DNA of 64,000 bases, taken from Luteithermobacter gelatinilyticus. Lineage in GTDB: Bacteria; Pseudomonadota; Alphaproteobacteria; Sphingomonadales; Emcibacteraceae. Positions within the stretch are counted from its first letter, which is position 1; every line of letters begins with the position of its first letter. The notes under the pieces are model-generated. The model had not been told where the DNA came from and ran no database searches. It saw only the letters and a list, made by a program, of their open reading frames with translations. Both the position numbers and the translations under genes were made by a program. The DNA lies in contig NZ_CP040517.1 of assembly GCF_005849285.1 (NCBI RefSeq), positions 1,742,501-1,806,500 of the forward strand, in the 5' to 3' direction. Of the stretch, positions 1 to 8,182 are shown one piece after another.

Positions 1-342
1 CCCATGTTGGGGCTGCCCGGTAACCCGGCCTCGGCCTATGTCTGTGCATTGGTCTTTTTGCTCCCGGCCCTGCATCGCCTCCAGGGGCGTCGGTCAAGTG
101 GCGCGCAAAAGGTGATGGTCAGCCTATCCTGTGCCTTGCCCGCCAATGGCCCCCGGCAACATTACTTGCGGGCCCGCATTGACTCCGATGCGCAAGGTCG
201 GCTTGTGGCGGACCTTGCCGGCGCTCAGGACAGCGGCTGGCTTAGCCCTCTGGCCCGCTCCAATGGCCTTCTGATTCGCCCGCCCCAGGCCCCGGCTGCC
301 GCCCAAGACGCCCTGATCCCGGCGCTGATGTTGCCTGAGTGA
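1..342 (+). CDS. moeA: Molybdopterin molybdenumtransferase MoeA, 3' end (partial)
   Basis: The reading frame is open at the left edge, so only about the last 113 residues are present. MoeA inserts molybdate into adenylated molybdopterin to make molybdenum cofactor in the cytoplasm. The diagnostic piece is the GLPGNPASAY motif near the left edge, the conserved loop at the end of the MoeA catalytic domain. The remainder corresponds to the small C-terminal MoeA_C beta domain, ending with a run of proline and alanine and the stop at 340-342. It lies directly upstream of lexA on the same strand, a common alphaproteobacterial neighbourhood. The first ATG visible is internal and is not the start. 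Confidence 0.88.
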   Translation, partial: PMLGLPGNPASAYVCALVFLLPALHRLQGRRSSGAQKVMVSLSCALPANGPRQHYLRARIDSDAQGRLVADLAGAQDSGWLSPLARSNGLLIRPPQAPAAAQDALIPALMLPE

Positions 343-374
343 GGTCTGAAAAAGATTCAGTTTTGTGCTTTTGC

Positions 375-418
375 TTGACATAAGACCAAAAACAGAACAT
401 AAAAGAACAAAAGAGAAC
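375..418 (+). promoter_or_regulatory. lexA promoter with triple GAAC operator
   Basis: A perfect -35 box TTGACA (375-380) is followed 17 bases later by CATAAA (398-403) as a -10 candidate. Three direct GAAC repeats at 395-398, 405-408 and 415-418 overlap and follow the -10. Alphaproteobacterial LexA binds direct repeats of GTTC/GAAC, usually with a 7-base spacer; here the spacer is 6 in both intervals. The position suggests LexA autorepression. The spacing is the odd point. Confidence 0.6.
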
Positions 419-434
419 CACACAGGAGGCAGAG

Positions 435-1109
435 ATGCTGACCAAAAAGCAGCGGGATCTTTTGTTATTTATTCATGAGCGCTTGCAGAACACCGGTGTC
501 GCCCCGTCTTTTGATGAAATGAAAGATGCCCTTGAGCTGAAATCCAAATCCGGCATTCACCGCCTGATTAATGCCCTGGAGGAACGGGGCTTTATCCGTC
601 GCCTGCCCCACAAGGCGCGCGCCCTTGAAATTCTGCGGCTGCCGGATCAGGAAATTCCCGTCCCGACCGCCTCCGGGCAGAATGTGTTCCGTCCCGATTT
701 TTCCGCCAAAACACCACCGCAGGCCCCGTCAACTGTGGAAATCCCTCTGCATGGACGTATTGCCGCAGGCACACCGATTGAGGCGCTGGAACAGTATGAA
801 AATATTGAAATTCCCGCCAGCATGATCGGCGGCGGAAGCCATTATGCCCTGGAAATTGATGGCGATTCCATGGTGGAGGCTGGCATATTGGACGGGGATA
901 CCGTGATTATCAAACGTTGTGACACGGCCGATAACGGGGCCATTGTCGTAGCCCTTGTGGATGAGCAGGAAGCCACCCTCAAAACCCTTTACAAAAAAGG
1001 TCCTGATGTGGCACTGGAACCGGCAAACCGAGATTATGAAACCCAGGTATATCCTGCAAACCGGGTCCGGATTCAGGGGCGCCTGGTGGGACTATTGCGC
1101 AAATACTGA
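435..1109 (+). CDS. lexA: LexA repressor of the SOS response
   Basis: LexA represses DNA-damage genes and cleaves itself when RecA filaments form. The 224-residue protein has an N-terminal winged helix-turn-helix (about 1-68), a linker, and a C-terminal S24 peptidase fold. The self-cleavage bond is A111-G112 in the IAAG segment, and the catalytic dyad is Ser145 (in GDSM) with Lys183. The ATG at 435 is preceded by a perfect AGGAGG. The promoter region carries GAAC repeats, so the gene is probably autoregulated. It converges on comEC, with a hairpin repeat between the two. Confidence 0.97.
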   Translation: MLTKKQRDLLLFIHERLQNTGVAPSFDEMKDALELKSKSGIHRLINALEERGFIRRLPHKARALEILRLPDQEIPVPTASGQNVFRPDFSAKTPPQAPSTVEIPLHGRIAAGTPIEALEQYENIEIPASMIGGGSHYALEIDGDSMVEAGILDGDTVIIKRCDTADNGAIVVALVDEQEATLKTLYKKGPDVALEPANRDYETQVYPANRVRIQGRLVGLLRKY

Positions 1110-1166
1110 CGTCCGCTGTCCCCGGAAGAACGAAGCCCTTTCAAGACACGAGCCGGGAGGGTGGCG

Positions 1167-1199
1167 TTTAGAGTGAATCTTATCACAATTCATTTTAGC
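1167..1199. repeat. Hairpin repeat copy A (lexA/comEC convergent junction)
   Basis: On the minus strand this reads TAAAATGAATTG, then TGATAAG, then ATTCACTCTAAA. The arms pair imperfectly through G-U pairs. It belongs to the seven-copy family described under findings. The comEC stop codon (1190-1192) lies inside one arm, and the element sits between two convergent genes. Confidence 0.75.
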
Positions 1200-3376
1200 G
1201 GAGATATCGTCCACGGACGCTGTCCCCGCTCGCCAACAACAGTTTTTACAACAACGGCGCCCTGCTTGTGTTCAGGCAGCCACAGGGCATGACCGCCTTT
1301 TTCATAAAAATCCCACCTATCAAGCACCAGACGAGCCCGCGGGCATACTGTTTTCACCGCCACCAGGCTGATAACAATGTCTGCCCGCAAGCAATCCTCC
1401 CTCAGAGCCAGTTCATCCCGTACCAAAGCGATCAGAAAACCATTCTCCCTGCCTTCTTGACCTTTATCCGGGCGGAATAGGCAACTCAGCGCATCACAGC
1501 TGATTTCCGGGGTTGCCGTCCCCCCGATCCCGGCATAATCCCACTTTTCTGCGCTCTCCTGCCCATAATACCGAGCCCAGCTTTCCCGGGTAATACGACT
1601 GCCCTGTAGGGTGGACAGTTTGATACCGCCTTCTGCCGTCACGACGCCAATCATGCGGCCTTTATTGTCAACTAGGATGTCAGGCGGGTGTTGCAGGAAT
1701 GCCATACTCACCCCCGCGGCAACCAATACTCCCCCGAGAAGCCGCAACCGACTTTGCCACAAGGCCAGCCACAATCCCCCCAGAACCATCAGCACCAGCG
1801 CGGCAAGACCGATATCAGGCAACAGGCTGACGGCAAAGGGATGCTGTGCCACCCAGCCTGCCACAAAAATAATCAACTCCAACCCCAACGACATGGGATA
1901 AAGCGCCAAAGCCTCCAGCCCCACGGGCATTAACATCAAACATATCACGATCCAGGGCATGACCCATATTGCCATCACCGGCATGGCGATCAGATTAGCC
2001 AACAACCCCAGATGCACAATCTTGTTAAAATGATACAAGGCCACCGGACCAATCGCCAGTTCGGCCACAAAAGTGGTGAGTATGACCGTCAGCAGATAAA
2101 ACCCACTCCGCCAGAGCCAGCCCCGGTTCTTTTGTGCCATTTTCCGGCCGAGCGCCCCGCCCCATCGTTCATATACCGCCACCAACGCCGTCACAGCGGC
2201 AAATGACATCTGAAAACTTACCGACAGCAACGCTTCTGGCGTCATTGCCAGAATGAGACTGGCAGCCAGCGCCACAAGCCGGAGGGAAATTGCGCGTCGG
2301 TCGGTGAGAATGCCAAGAAAAACGATCGTAACCATGATAAAGGCACGTATGGTGGGAATGGAGCCGCCGCTAATCAACAGATAAATCCCCCCGCCCCCAA
2401 GCGCCAAGCAAGCCGCCCATTTCCGGATCGGATATCTGAGTGCCACCCAGGGAATACAGGCCAGGAGCAGGCGGGCAAGATAAAATATCGACCCCGTAAA
2501 TAATCCCATATGCAACCCCGAAATGGCCAGAAGATGGGCCAGGCCCGCATCCCGCATATGTTCCGCTACCGGTTCCGGGATACCGCTGCGGTTTCCTGTG
2601 ATCAGGGCTGTCGCCAGGCCGCCACTCTCTCCGTCCAACCGGGACAGCACCCGCTGGGCCAGAATATGCCTGATCCGCTCCAGATCAGTAAAATGTGGCG
2701 GTGGCCGAGACAGGCGCTCAATCCTTCCCATCCCATAACCCACAGCACCGATGCGCTTGAACCAGAGTTGACGCCCAAAATCAAATTCCCCCGGAATATT
2801 CGGAGCCGGCGGTGGCATCACCACAGCGTTCAGCCGGATATGATCACCGGGCAGAATCCCCCCTTCAGGGAGAATATCGGAATCATTTCCCCTGATCACC
2901 AGACGTACCCGCAGGGTTTTCCCGGCGCTTTCCGGGTGCAAGGCCGTCGGCAGCGCCACTCCATCCAGCACAATTCGGATGACACCGCCTGTTGTCCTGT
3001 CCACCGTGTTGAGTATGCCTTCCAGCAATAGCGGACGGCTTTTTTGTATCACTGTAGGGGTAGCAAGAAGTGCGGTCCGCAAGAGGGCCAGTTGAAACCC
3101 CACAACGCCAAATAACACTGCCCAGAGGATACAGGAGACCCAGAAATACCGCCGCCGGGCCCACAGGGCCGCCACAAGCAGTGGTCCCAGGATAATCAGC
3201 CCCCCAAAAGGCTGAGGTTCCTTGTCGAGCGAAAAATACAGGCCAATGCCAGCGGCCAGGCATACGGGTCCCCAGAGAAATACCCTTGGCCGTTCGCGCT
3301 CCAGTATGCCCTCGAAGAAGCCGGGAACTGTAATTTTTCTCCCCCCCAATCGGCCAAAAAAGACCCTAAATAACAA
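1190..3376 (-). CDS. comEC: ComEC/Rec2-family DNA uptake channel protein
   Basis: ComEC forms the inner-membrane channel through which single-stranded DNA enters during natural transformation. The 728-residue protein has N-terminal membrane segments, a soluble DUF4131 region (about 100-230), and the Competence domain with the signature HLLAISGLHMG near residue 285, followed by many membrane helices. The C-terminal third corresponds to the metallo-beta-lactamase-like domain but shows no HxHxDH motif, as in many alphaproteobacterial members. The start is uncertain: 3376 is TTG with no clear ribosome binding site, and another TTG lies at 3349. Whether the cell is transformable cannot be told from this gene alone. 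Confidence 0.88.
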   Translation of the reverse strand: MLFRVFFGRLGGRKITVPGFFEGILERERPRVFLWGPVCLAAGIGLYFSLDKEPQPFGGLIILGPLLVAALWARRRYFWVSCILWAVLFGVVGFQLALLRTALLATPTVIQKSRPLLLEGILNTVDRTTGGVIRIVLDGVALPTALHPESAGKTLRVRLVIRGNDSDILPEGGILPGDHIRLNAVVMPPPAPNIPGEFDFGRQLWFKRIGAVGYGMGRIERLSRPPPHFTDLERIRHILAQRVLSRLDGESGGLATALITGNRSGIPEPVAEHMRDAGLAHLLAISGLHMGLFTGSIFYLARLLLACIPWVALRYPIRKWAACLALGGGGIYLLISGGSIPTIRAFIMVTIVFLGILTDRRAISLRLVALAASLILAMTPEALLSVSFQMSFAAVTALVAVYERWGGALGRKMAQKNRGWLWRSGFYLLTVILTTFVAELAIGPVALYHFNKIVHLGLLANLIAMPVMAIWVMPWIVICLMLMPVGLEALALYPMSLGLELIIFVAGWVAQHPFAVSLLPDIGLAALVLMVLGGLWLALWQSRLRLLGGVLVAAGVSMAFLQHPPDILVDNKGRMIGVVTAEGGIKLSTLQGSRITRESWARYYGQESAEKWDYAGIGGTATPEISCDALSCLFRPDKGQEGRENGFLIALVRDELALREDCLRADIVISLVAVKTVCPRARLVLDRWDFYEKGGHALWLPEHKQGAVVVKTVVGERGQRPWTISPLK

Positions 3377-3534
3377 ATAGTTTTAATTTTTTAACACATC
3401 GGGCTTCCTTTTTCCGATATAATTATGCTAGAAATCTGCCAAACCTGTTGGATGTGGTGAGTATATAGACAATACCTCCTATCATACGTATCTCCACACA
3501 CCATGAAATTCAGAGAGTAAATGATCGGGGTTAT

Positions 3535-4953
3535 ATGGTAACTCAGAACAAAAAAGTTGTGACCCGTTTTGCGCCTTCGCCGACCGGTTTTCTGCATATC
3601 GGAGGCGCCCGGACCGCCTTGTTTAACTGGCTGTTTGCCAAACATCACAATGGCAAGTTTCTGCTGAGAATCGAAGATACCGACCGCAAGCGCTCAACCC
3701 AAGAAGCCATCGACGCCATTTTCGATGGCATGTCTTGGCTGGGGCTGCATCACGACGGCGACGTGGTCTATCAGTATGCCAACCGTGAACGGCATGTGGA
3801 AGTCGCTCAGAAGTTACTGGCCGAAGGCAAAGCGTATTATTGTTATTGTTCTGCAGAAGAGCTGGAAGAAATGCGGGCCAAGGCCCGCGCCGAAGGACGC
3901 CCCATCAAATATGACGGCCGCTGGCGCGACCGGGATCCGTCCGAAGCTCCCAAAGGTGTTGCCCCGGTGGTGCGCTTTAAGGCCCCGCAAACCGGCGAGC
4001 AGGTCATTCACGATCACGTCCAGGGCAAGGTGACGGTCGCCAATGAGCAGCTTGATGATATGATCCTGTTGCGGGCGGACGGTTCCCCCACCTATATGCT
4101 CTCAGTTGTCGTGGATGATCATGATATGGGTGTGACCCATGTGATCCGAGGTGATGACCACCTGACCAATGCGTTCCGGCAGGCACAGTTGATCCGGGCA
4201 CTGGGCTGGGACCTGCCAGAATACGCCCATATCCCCCTGATCCATGGCACGGACGGCGCCAAACTGTCCAAACGGCACGGCGCTCTCGGGGTGGACGCCT
4301 ATCGCGATATGGGCTTCTTGCCCAGCGCGCTGAAAAATTACCTGCTGCGGCTGGGTTGGGCCCATGGGGATGATGAAATCATTTCCGAAGCCCAGGCCAT
4401 CGAATGGTTTGGCCTGGAAGGAATTGGCAAGTCCCCTGCCCGTTTTGATTTCGCCAAATTGGAAAACCTGAACGGGTATTATATTCGCGAGGTGGAAAGC
4501 AACGACACACTTGTGACATTGATCCGCGAACCTGTGGAAAAACAAATTAACCGGGCGCTCACGGAACAGGAAATCGCCCTTCTAGTGAATGCTATGGATG
4601 AATTCAAGCCACGGGCCAAGACCCTCAATGATCTGGCAGAAAGCACGGTGTTTCTGTTTGCAAGCCGCCCCCTCGCGCTGAATGACAAAGCGAAAAAATT
4701 ACTGAATGACGCGGCCCGCCACATGCTGGGCAAACTGTTGCCCCGGCTGGAACAGGTGGAAAACTGGAAAGTACCGGCACTGGAAAACGAAATCAAATCC
4801 TTTGCCGAAAATGAAGAATTAAAACTGGGCAAAATTGCCCAACCCTTAAGAGCTGCCCTTACGGGCAGCAATATGTCGCCTGGTATATTTGATGTTCTCG
4901 TATGGCTCGGCAAACAGGAAAGCCTGGAGCGAATCAAGGATCAGGCGCAATGA
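3535..4953 (+). CDS. gltX: Glutamyl-tRNA synthetase
   Basis: This class I aminoacyl-tRNA synthetase charges tRNA-Glu, and in lineages using the transamidation route also tRNA-Gln. The 472-residue length is typical. The ATP-binding HIGH-type motif appears as HIGG at residues 21-24 within [13 protein letters not shown], and the KMSKS-type loop as KLSKR at 243-247. A C-terminal helical anticodon-binding domain follows. Alphaproteobacteria often carry two gltX paralogues of different tRNA specificity, and the sequence does not settle which this is. It precedes gltA on the same strand with a 158-base gap. Confidence 0.96.
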   Translation: MVTQNKKVVTRFAPSPTGFLHIGGARTALFNWLFAKHHNGKFLLRIEDTDRKRSTQEAIDAIFDGMSWLGLHHDGDVVYQYANRERHVEVAQKLLAEGKAYYCYCSAEELEEMRAKARAEGRPIKYDGRWRDRDPSEAPKGVAPVVRFKAPQTGEQVIHDHVQGKVTVANEQLDDMILLRADGSPTYMLSVVVDDHDMGVTHVIRGDDHLTNAFRQAQLIRALGWDLPEYAHIPLIHGTDGAKLSKRHGALGVDAYRDMGFLPSALKNYLLRLGWAHGDDEIISEAQAIEWFGLEGIGKSPARFDFAKLENLNGYYIREVESNDTLVTLIREPVEKQINRALTEQEIALLVNAMDEFKPRAKTLNDLAESTVFLFASRPLALNDKAKKLLNDAARHMLGKLLPRLEQVENWKVPALENEIKSFAENEELKLGKIAQPLRAALTGSNMSPGIFDVLVWLGKQESLERIKDQAQ

Positions 4954-5111
4954 CCGTCTCTCAGGGACGGTATCGGGAAAAGATTGTCGACATATAGGTC
5001 AGCCTGTAATGGGCCCTTCATATATGTTGGCTAATCATAACGACGCGGAAAATGGCCTGACATCAGGGTCCGTAGACTGCATAACAGACTGAAGGAAAGG
5101 AAGTGGGATTT

Positions 5112-6428
5112 ATGTCGAATACAAGCGAAAAACTAGTTTCATCAGAAACTGCCAAACTGACAATTGGGGACAAAACCACTGAACTGCCGATTTTCAAAGG
5201 ATCCACGGGGCCTGATGTCATTGATATTCGGTCTCTTTATAAAGAGACCGGTATGTTTACCTATGACCCGGGTTTTACCTCCACGGCCAGCTGTGAATCC
5301 AGCATCACCTATATTGACGGTGATGAAGGTATACTTTTGTATCGGGGCTACCCCATTGATGAACTGGCCAACAAAAGCGACTTTATGGAAGTCGCTTATC
5401 TGTTGCTGCATGGAGAGCTCCCCAATCAGGCGGAAAAGGAAAAATTTGTTCATGACATCACTTATCACACCATGATTCATGAACAGATGACCAAATTCTT
5501 CTCTGGTTTTCGCAGGGATGCGCATCCCATGGCCATAATGGTCGGTGTTGTGGGCGCCATGTCCGCCTTTTATCATGACAGCACGGATATCAGCGATCCG
5601 ATCCAGCGCAAAATCGCCTCCTATCGCCTGATTGCCAAAATGCCGACCATTGCGGCCATGTCCTATAAATATTCCGTGGGGCAACCCTTTGTCTATCCGC
5701 GCAATGACCTGAATTATGCGGAAAACTTCCTGTATATGACATTCGGCGTGCCCACATGCGAACCTTACCAAGTCAATCCGATCCTGTCCAAGGCCATGGA
5801 CAGGATCTTTACCCTGCATGCGGATCACGAACAGAACGCCTCCACCTCTACTGTCCGTCTGGCCGGCTCTTCCGGGGCCAATCCGTTTGCCTGTATCGCC
5901 GCCGGGATTGCCTCTCTGTGGGGGCCGGCGCATGGCGGCGCGAATGAAGCCTGCCTGAATATGCTTCAGGAAATCGGTCACACCGACAACATTCCGGAAT
6001 ATATCAAACGGGCCAAGGATAAAAACGACCCGTTCCGTCTGATGGGATTTGGTCACCGCGTTTATAAAAATTATGACCCCCGCGCCAAGGTCCTGCAGGC
6101 AACGGCTCATCAGGTGCTTGCTGAACTGGGGATCGAAAATGATCCGCTGCTGGATGTGGCCCGGGAGCTGGAGCGCATTGCCCTGGAAGACGAATATTTC
6201 ATTGAGAAAAAACTTTACCCCAATGTGGACTTCTATTCCGGAATCATCCTGAAAGCCATGGGCTTCCCCACTGAAATGTTTACGGTGTTGTTTGCGCTGG
6301 CCCGCACAGTTGGCTGGGTTGCCCAATGGGGAGAAATGATTGAGGACCCGACCCAGAAAATCGGTCGTCCCCGCCAGCTTTACACCGGCGCCACAGCCCG
6401 GGAATATATACCAATAGATCAACGCTGA
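5112..6428 (+). CDS. gltA: Citrate synthase (type II)
   Basis: Condenses oxaloacetate with acetyl-CoA at the entry of the TCA cycle. The 438-residue protein matches the Gram-negative type II form. The catalytic residues are recognisable: His274 in HGGANEA, His315 in GHRVYKN and Asp373 in VDFYSG. The ATG at 5112 was chosen because the purine-rich AAGGAAAGGAAG lies at the right distance; a GTG nine bases upstream is less well placed. A strong intrinsic terminator follows. In many relatives the lipid A genes lpxB-lpxI-lpxA lie just beyond gltA, but they are absent here. Confidence 0.97.
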   Translation: MSNTSEKLVSSETAKLTIGDKTTELPIFKGSTGPDVIDIRSLYKETGMFTYDPGFTSTASCESSITYIDGDEGILLYRGYPIDELANKSDFMEVAYLLLHGELPNQAEKEKFVHDITYHTMIHEQMTKFFSGFRRDAHPMAIMVGVVGAMSAFYHDSTDISDPIQRKIASYRLIAKMPTIAAMSYKYSVGQPFVYPRNDLNYAENFLYMTFGVPTCEPYQVNPILSKAMDRIFTLHADHEQNASTSTVRLAGSSGANPFACIAAGIASLWGPAHGGANEACLNMLQEIGHTDNIPEYIKRAKDKNDPFRLMGFGHRVYKNYDPRAKVLQATAHQVLAELGIENDPLLDVARELERIALEDEYFIEKKLYPNVDFYSGIILKAMGFPTEMFTVLFALARTVGWVAQWGEMIEDPTQKIGRPRQLYTGATAREYIPIDQR

Positions 6429-6457
6429 TCCGCAGCGGAATACCCCTCCTAAAAAAG

Positions 6458-6484
6458 AAAGCCCGGCTTCAGCCGGGCTTTTTC
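6458..6484 (+). terminator. Intrinsic terminator of gltA
   Basis: AAAGCCCGGC pairs with GCCGGGCTTT around a TTCA loop and is followed by a T run. It starts 29 bases after the gltA stop codon. Confidence 0.93.
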
Positions 6485-6497
6485 TGTTTACGAGAGA

Positions 6498-6540
6498 TCC
6501 TAGAGTGAATTGATGAACGCATCATTCACTCTAGGTTTTT
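6498..6540. repeat. Hairpin repeat copy B (gltA/gloA convergent junction)
   Basis: Perfect 12-bp arms CCTAGAGTGAAT (6499-6510) and ATTCACTCTAGG (6524-6535) extend by GATG/CATC with one bulged T. A run of five T follows on the plus strand, so this copy could also act as a second plus-strand terminator behind gltA. It lies between the convergent genes gltA and gloA. Confidence 0.8.
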
Positions 6541-6567
6541 ACTCCGGATAGCGATGCGTCATCGCCT

Positions 6568-6960
6568 TTACTGTTCGATAAGTTCGATCATATATCCGTC
6601 GGGGTCCTTGATAAAAGCGATAACCGTTGTCCCGTGTTTCATGGGTCCGGGTTTGCGCGTCACTTCGACCCCCGCCGCATCAAGCTCCTCGCAGACTTTA
6701 TAGATGTCCTTGACCCCAAGAGCGATATGACCAAATCCATTGCCCAGATCATACCGTTCCTCCTGGCCCCAATTATGCGTAAGCTCGATAACCGTATTGT
6801 TTTTTTCATCGCCATATCCCACAAAAGCCAGGGTAAACTTGCCTTCGGGATAATCCTTTTTACGCAGCAACTTCATCCCCAGCTTATTGCAATAAAAGTC
6901 CAGCGACCTGTCCAGATCCATCACACGGATCATGGTATGCAGCAAACGAAATTCGCTCAT
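6568..6960 (-). CDS. gloA: Lactoylglutathione lyase (glyoxalase I)
   Basis: Converts the hemithioacetal of methylglyoxal and glutathione into S-lactoylglutathione. The 130-residue protein has the two VOC beta-alpha-beta-beta-beta modules. The four metal ligands are visible as His8, Glu59, His78 and Glu126, and the repeated aromatic and IELIE segments fit GloA rather than other VOC enzymes. The ATG at 6960 follows GGAGGT at good spacing; an upstream in-frame start would add 16 unconserved residues. It occupies the place between fabZ and gltA where lpxA-lpxI-lpxB usually stand in related genomes. Confidence 0.93.
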   Translation of the reverse strand: MSEFRLLHTMIRVMDLDRSLDFYCNKLGMKLLRKKDYPEGKFTLAFVGYGDEKNNTVIELTHNWGQEERYDLGNGFGHIALGVKDIYKVCEELDAAGVEVTRKPGPMKHGTTVIAFIKDPDGYMIELIEQ

Positions 6961-6994
6961 GGAAGACCTCCATTTCGGATAAAGCCTAAATTTT

Positions 6995-7459
6995 TCAGCT
7001 TTCGGCAATCATCGCCGTATAAGTGGCTTCCGCCACGACCTGCCCGGCCACTTTTCCAATCCCCTTGAATTTCCATACACTGCGGCGGTTTTGCTCTTTA
7101 CTGACATGAAGCTCAAGCCTGTCTCCGGGCACAACAGGCTTCCGAAACTTGGCGCCTTCGATAGACATGAAATAGACGAGCTTGCCTTCTGCTTCCTCAC
7201 CAAGGCTGAGCATGACAAGCGCCGCCGCAGTCTGAGCCATGGCTTCCACAATAAGAACCCCCGGCATCACCGGTTTCTGAGGAAAATGTCCCTGGAAAAA
7301 AGGTTCATTCATCGTCACATTCTTAATGCCCGTGGCCGCCTCTCCCGGCACAATATCCTGCAACCGGTCCACAAGAAGCATGGGATACCGATGCGGTATG
7401 ACTTCCATAATCCTTACTACATCAACTTCTGCCGGGATTTCTTTGATTTCCTCGTTCAT
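6995..7459 (-). CDS. fabZ: (3R)-hydroxyacyl-ACP dehydratase FabZ
   Basis: Dehydrates beta-hydroxyacyl-ACP in fatty-acid elongation. The 154-residue hot-dog fold protein carries the catalytic His58 in [11 protein letters not shown] and Glu72 in VEAMAQ. It normally lies between lpxD and lpxA in a lipid A operon. Here the upstream neighbour is ompH, separated by a 147-base gap containing a terminator, and the downstream neighbour is gloA, so it is probably transcribed from its own promoter in that gap. Confidence 0.96.
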   Translation of the reverse strand: MNEEIKEIPAEVDVVRIMEVIPHRYPMLLVDRLQDIVPGEAATGIKNVTMNEPFFQGHFPQKPVMPGVLIVEAMAQTAAALVMLSLGEEAEGKLVYFMSIEGAKFRKPVVPGDRLELHVSKEQNRRSVWKFKGIGKVAGQVVAEATYTAMIAES

Positions 7460-7540
7460 GATATTCCATTCTTTCTTGTCGTGGATCTTGAGAACAATTG
7501 CCGACTAAATAAAGCTTTTACTCCTCAAGCGCAAGTTTGA

Positions 7541-7573
7541 TGAAAACAAATACCCCGCGTCAATGCGGGGTAT
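7541..7573 (-). terminator. Intrinsic terminator after ompH
   Basis: Perfect 9-bp stem ATACCCCGC/GCGGGGTAT with a six-base loop. On the minus strand it is followed by TTTGTTTTC. It closes the pyrH-to-ompH operon and separates it from fabZ. Confidence 0.9.
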
Positions 7574-7606
7574 AAGTGTACCATCAAAATAGGTGACGGC
7601 TTTTTC

Positions 7607-8182
7607 TTACTTGCCTTCAACCTGGGGCAATTCCACCTTAACAGTGGGCAGAACCTGATCCAGTTGCTCAATGACCTTTGTGGTCACGTCAAGCCCCGGC
7701 ACCTGCTCAATAATCAGGCTCTTATCCATAATTACTGTGGCCCCGTGTTCATTGAGTACTTTCTGCAAAATGGGCTTCAGGGCCCGCTGCACTTCGTTCT
7801 GGGCATTGACCAGAGCGGCCTCCATTTGCCGCTGTTTGAGCTGAACTTCCCGCTGCACGGCAACAACCTTGCCCTGGAATTCCCTCACCTTGGCCTCATA
7901 GGCCTCCTTCTGCATAATGGATCTCTGGGTTTTAAGAGATTCCTCTTCTTCTTTCAGCTGTTTTTCCTTCGCCGCAATTTCATTCTGAAATTTCTGGCGA
8001 ATCTGGTCCAGCTGTGCCTGGATATCCTTACCGGCAGCAGAATTGAAACGCACCATGCGCGTGTCAATCACCGCAATGACTGCTTTAGGTAAAGTTTCCG
8101 CATAGAGGTGTTTGATTCCTGCCATAAACCCGATGGTTGAAGCAAGCGCCACCACCGTTGCTAATCTTGTAAAATGTCTCAT
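7607..8182 (-). CDS. skp: Periplasmic chaperone OmpH/Skp
   Basis: Skp trimers hold unfolded outer-membrane proteins in the periplasm and pass them to the Bam complex. The 191-residue protein starts with a signal peptide (cleavage likely after LYA, about residue 28) and has a long charged helical region rich in Glu, Lys and Gln (about 55-140) forming the Skp tentacles. Its start codon overlaps the bamA stop by one base (TAATG), showing translational coupling. lpxD, the usual next gene, is missing; a terminator follows instead. Confidence 0.93.
   Translation of the reverse strand: MRHFTRLATVVALASTIGFMAGIKHLYAETLPKAVIAVIDTRMVRFNSAAGKDIQAQLDQIRQKFQNEIAAKEKQLKEEEESLKTQRSIMQKEAYEAKVREFQGKVVAVQREVQLKQRQMEAALVNAQNEVQRALKPILQKVLNEHGATVIMDKSLIIEQVPGLDVTTKVIEQLDQVLPTVKVELPQVEGK

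Noticed and set aside
4957-4975. ACCGTC/GACGGT hairpin after gltX as a terminator
   Set aside because: The stem is only six pairs and no T run follows, so read-through into gltA cannot be excluded and no terminator is claimed.
5142-6422. 426-codon minus-strand frame opposite gltA
   Set aside because: Complete overlap with citrate synthase, whose catalytic residues are all in place.
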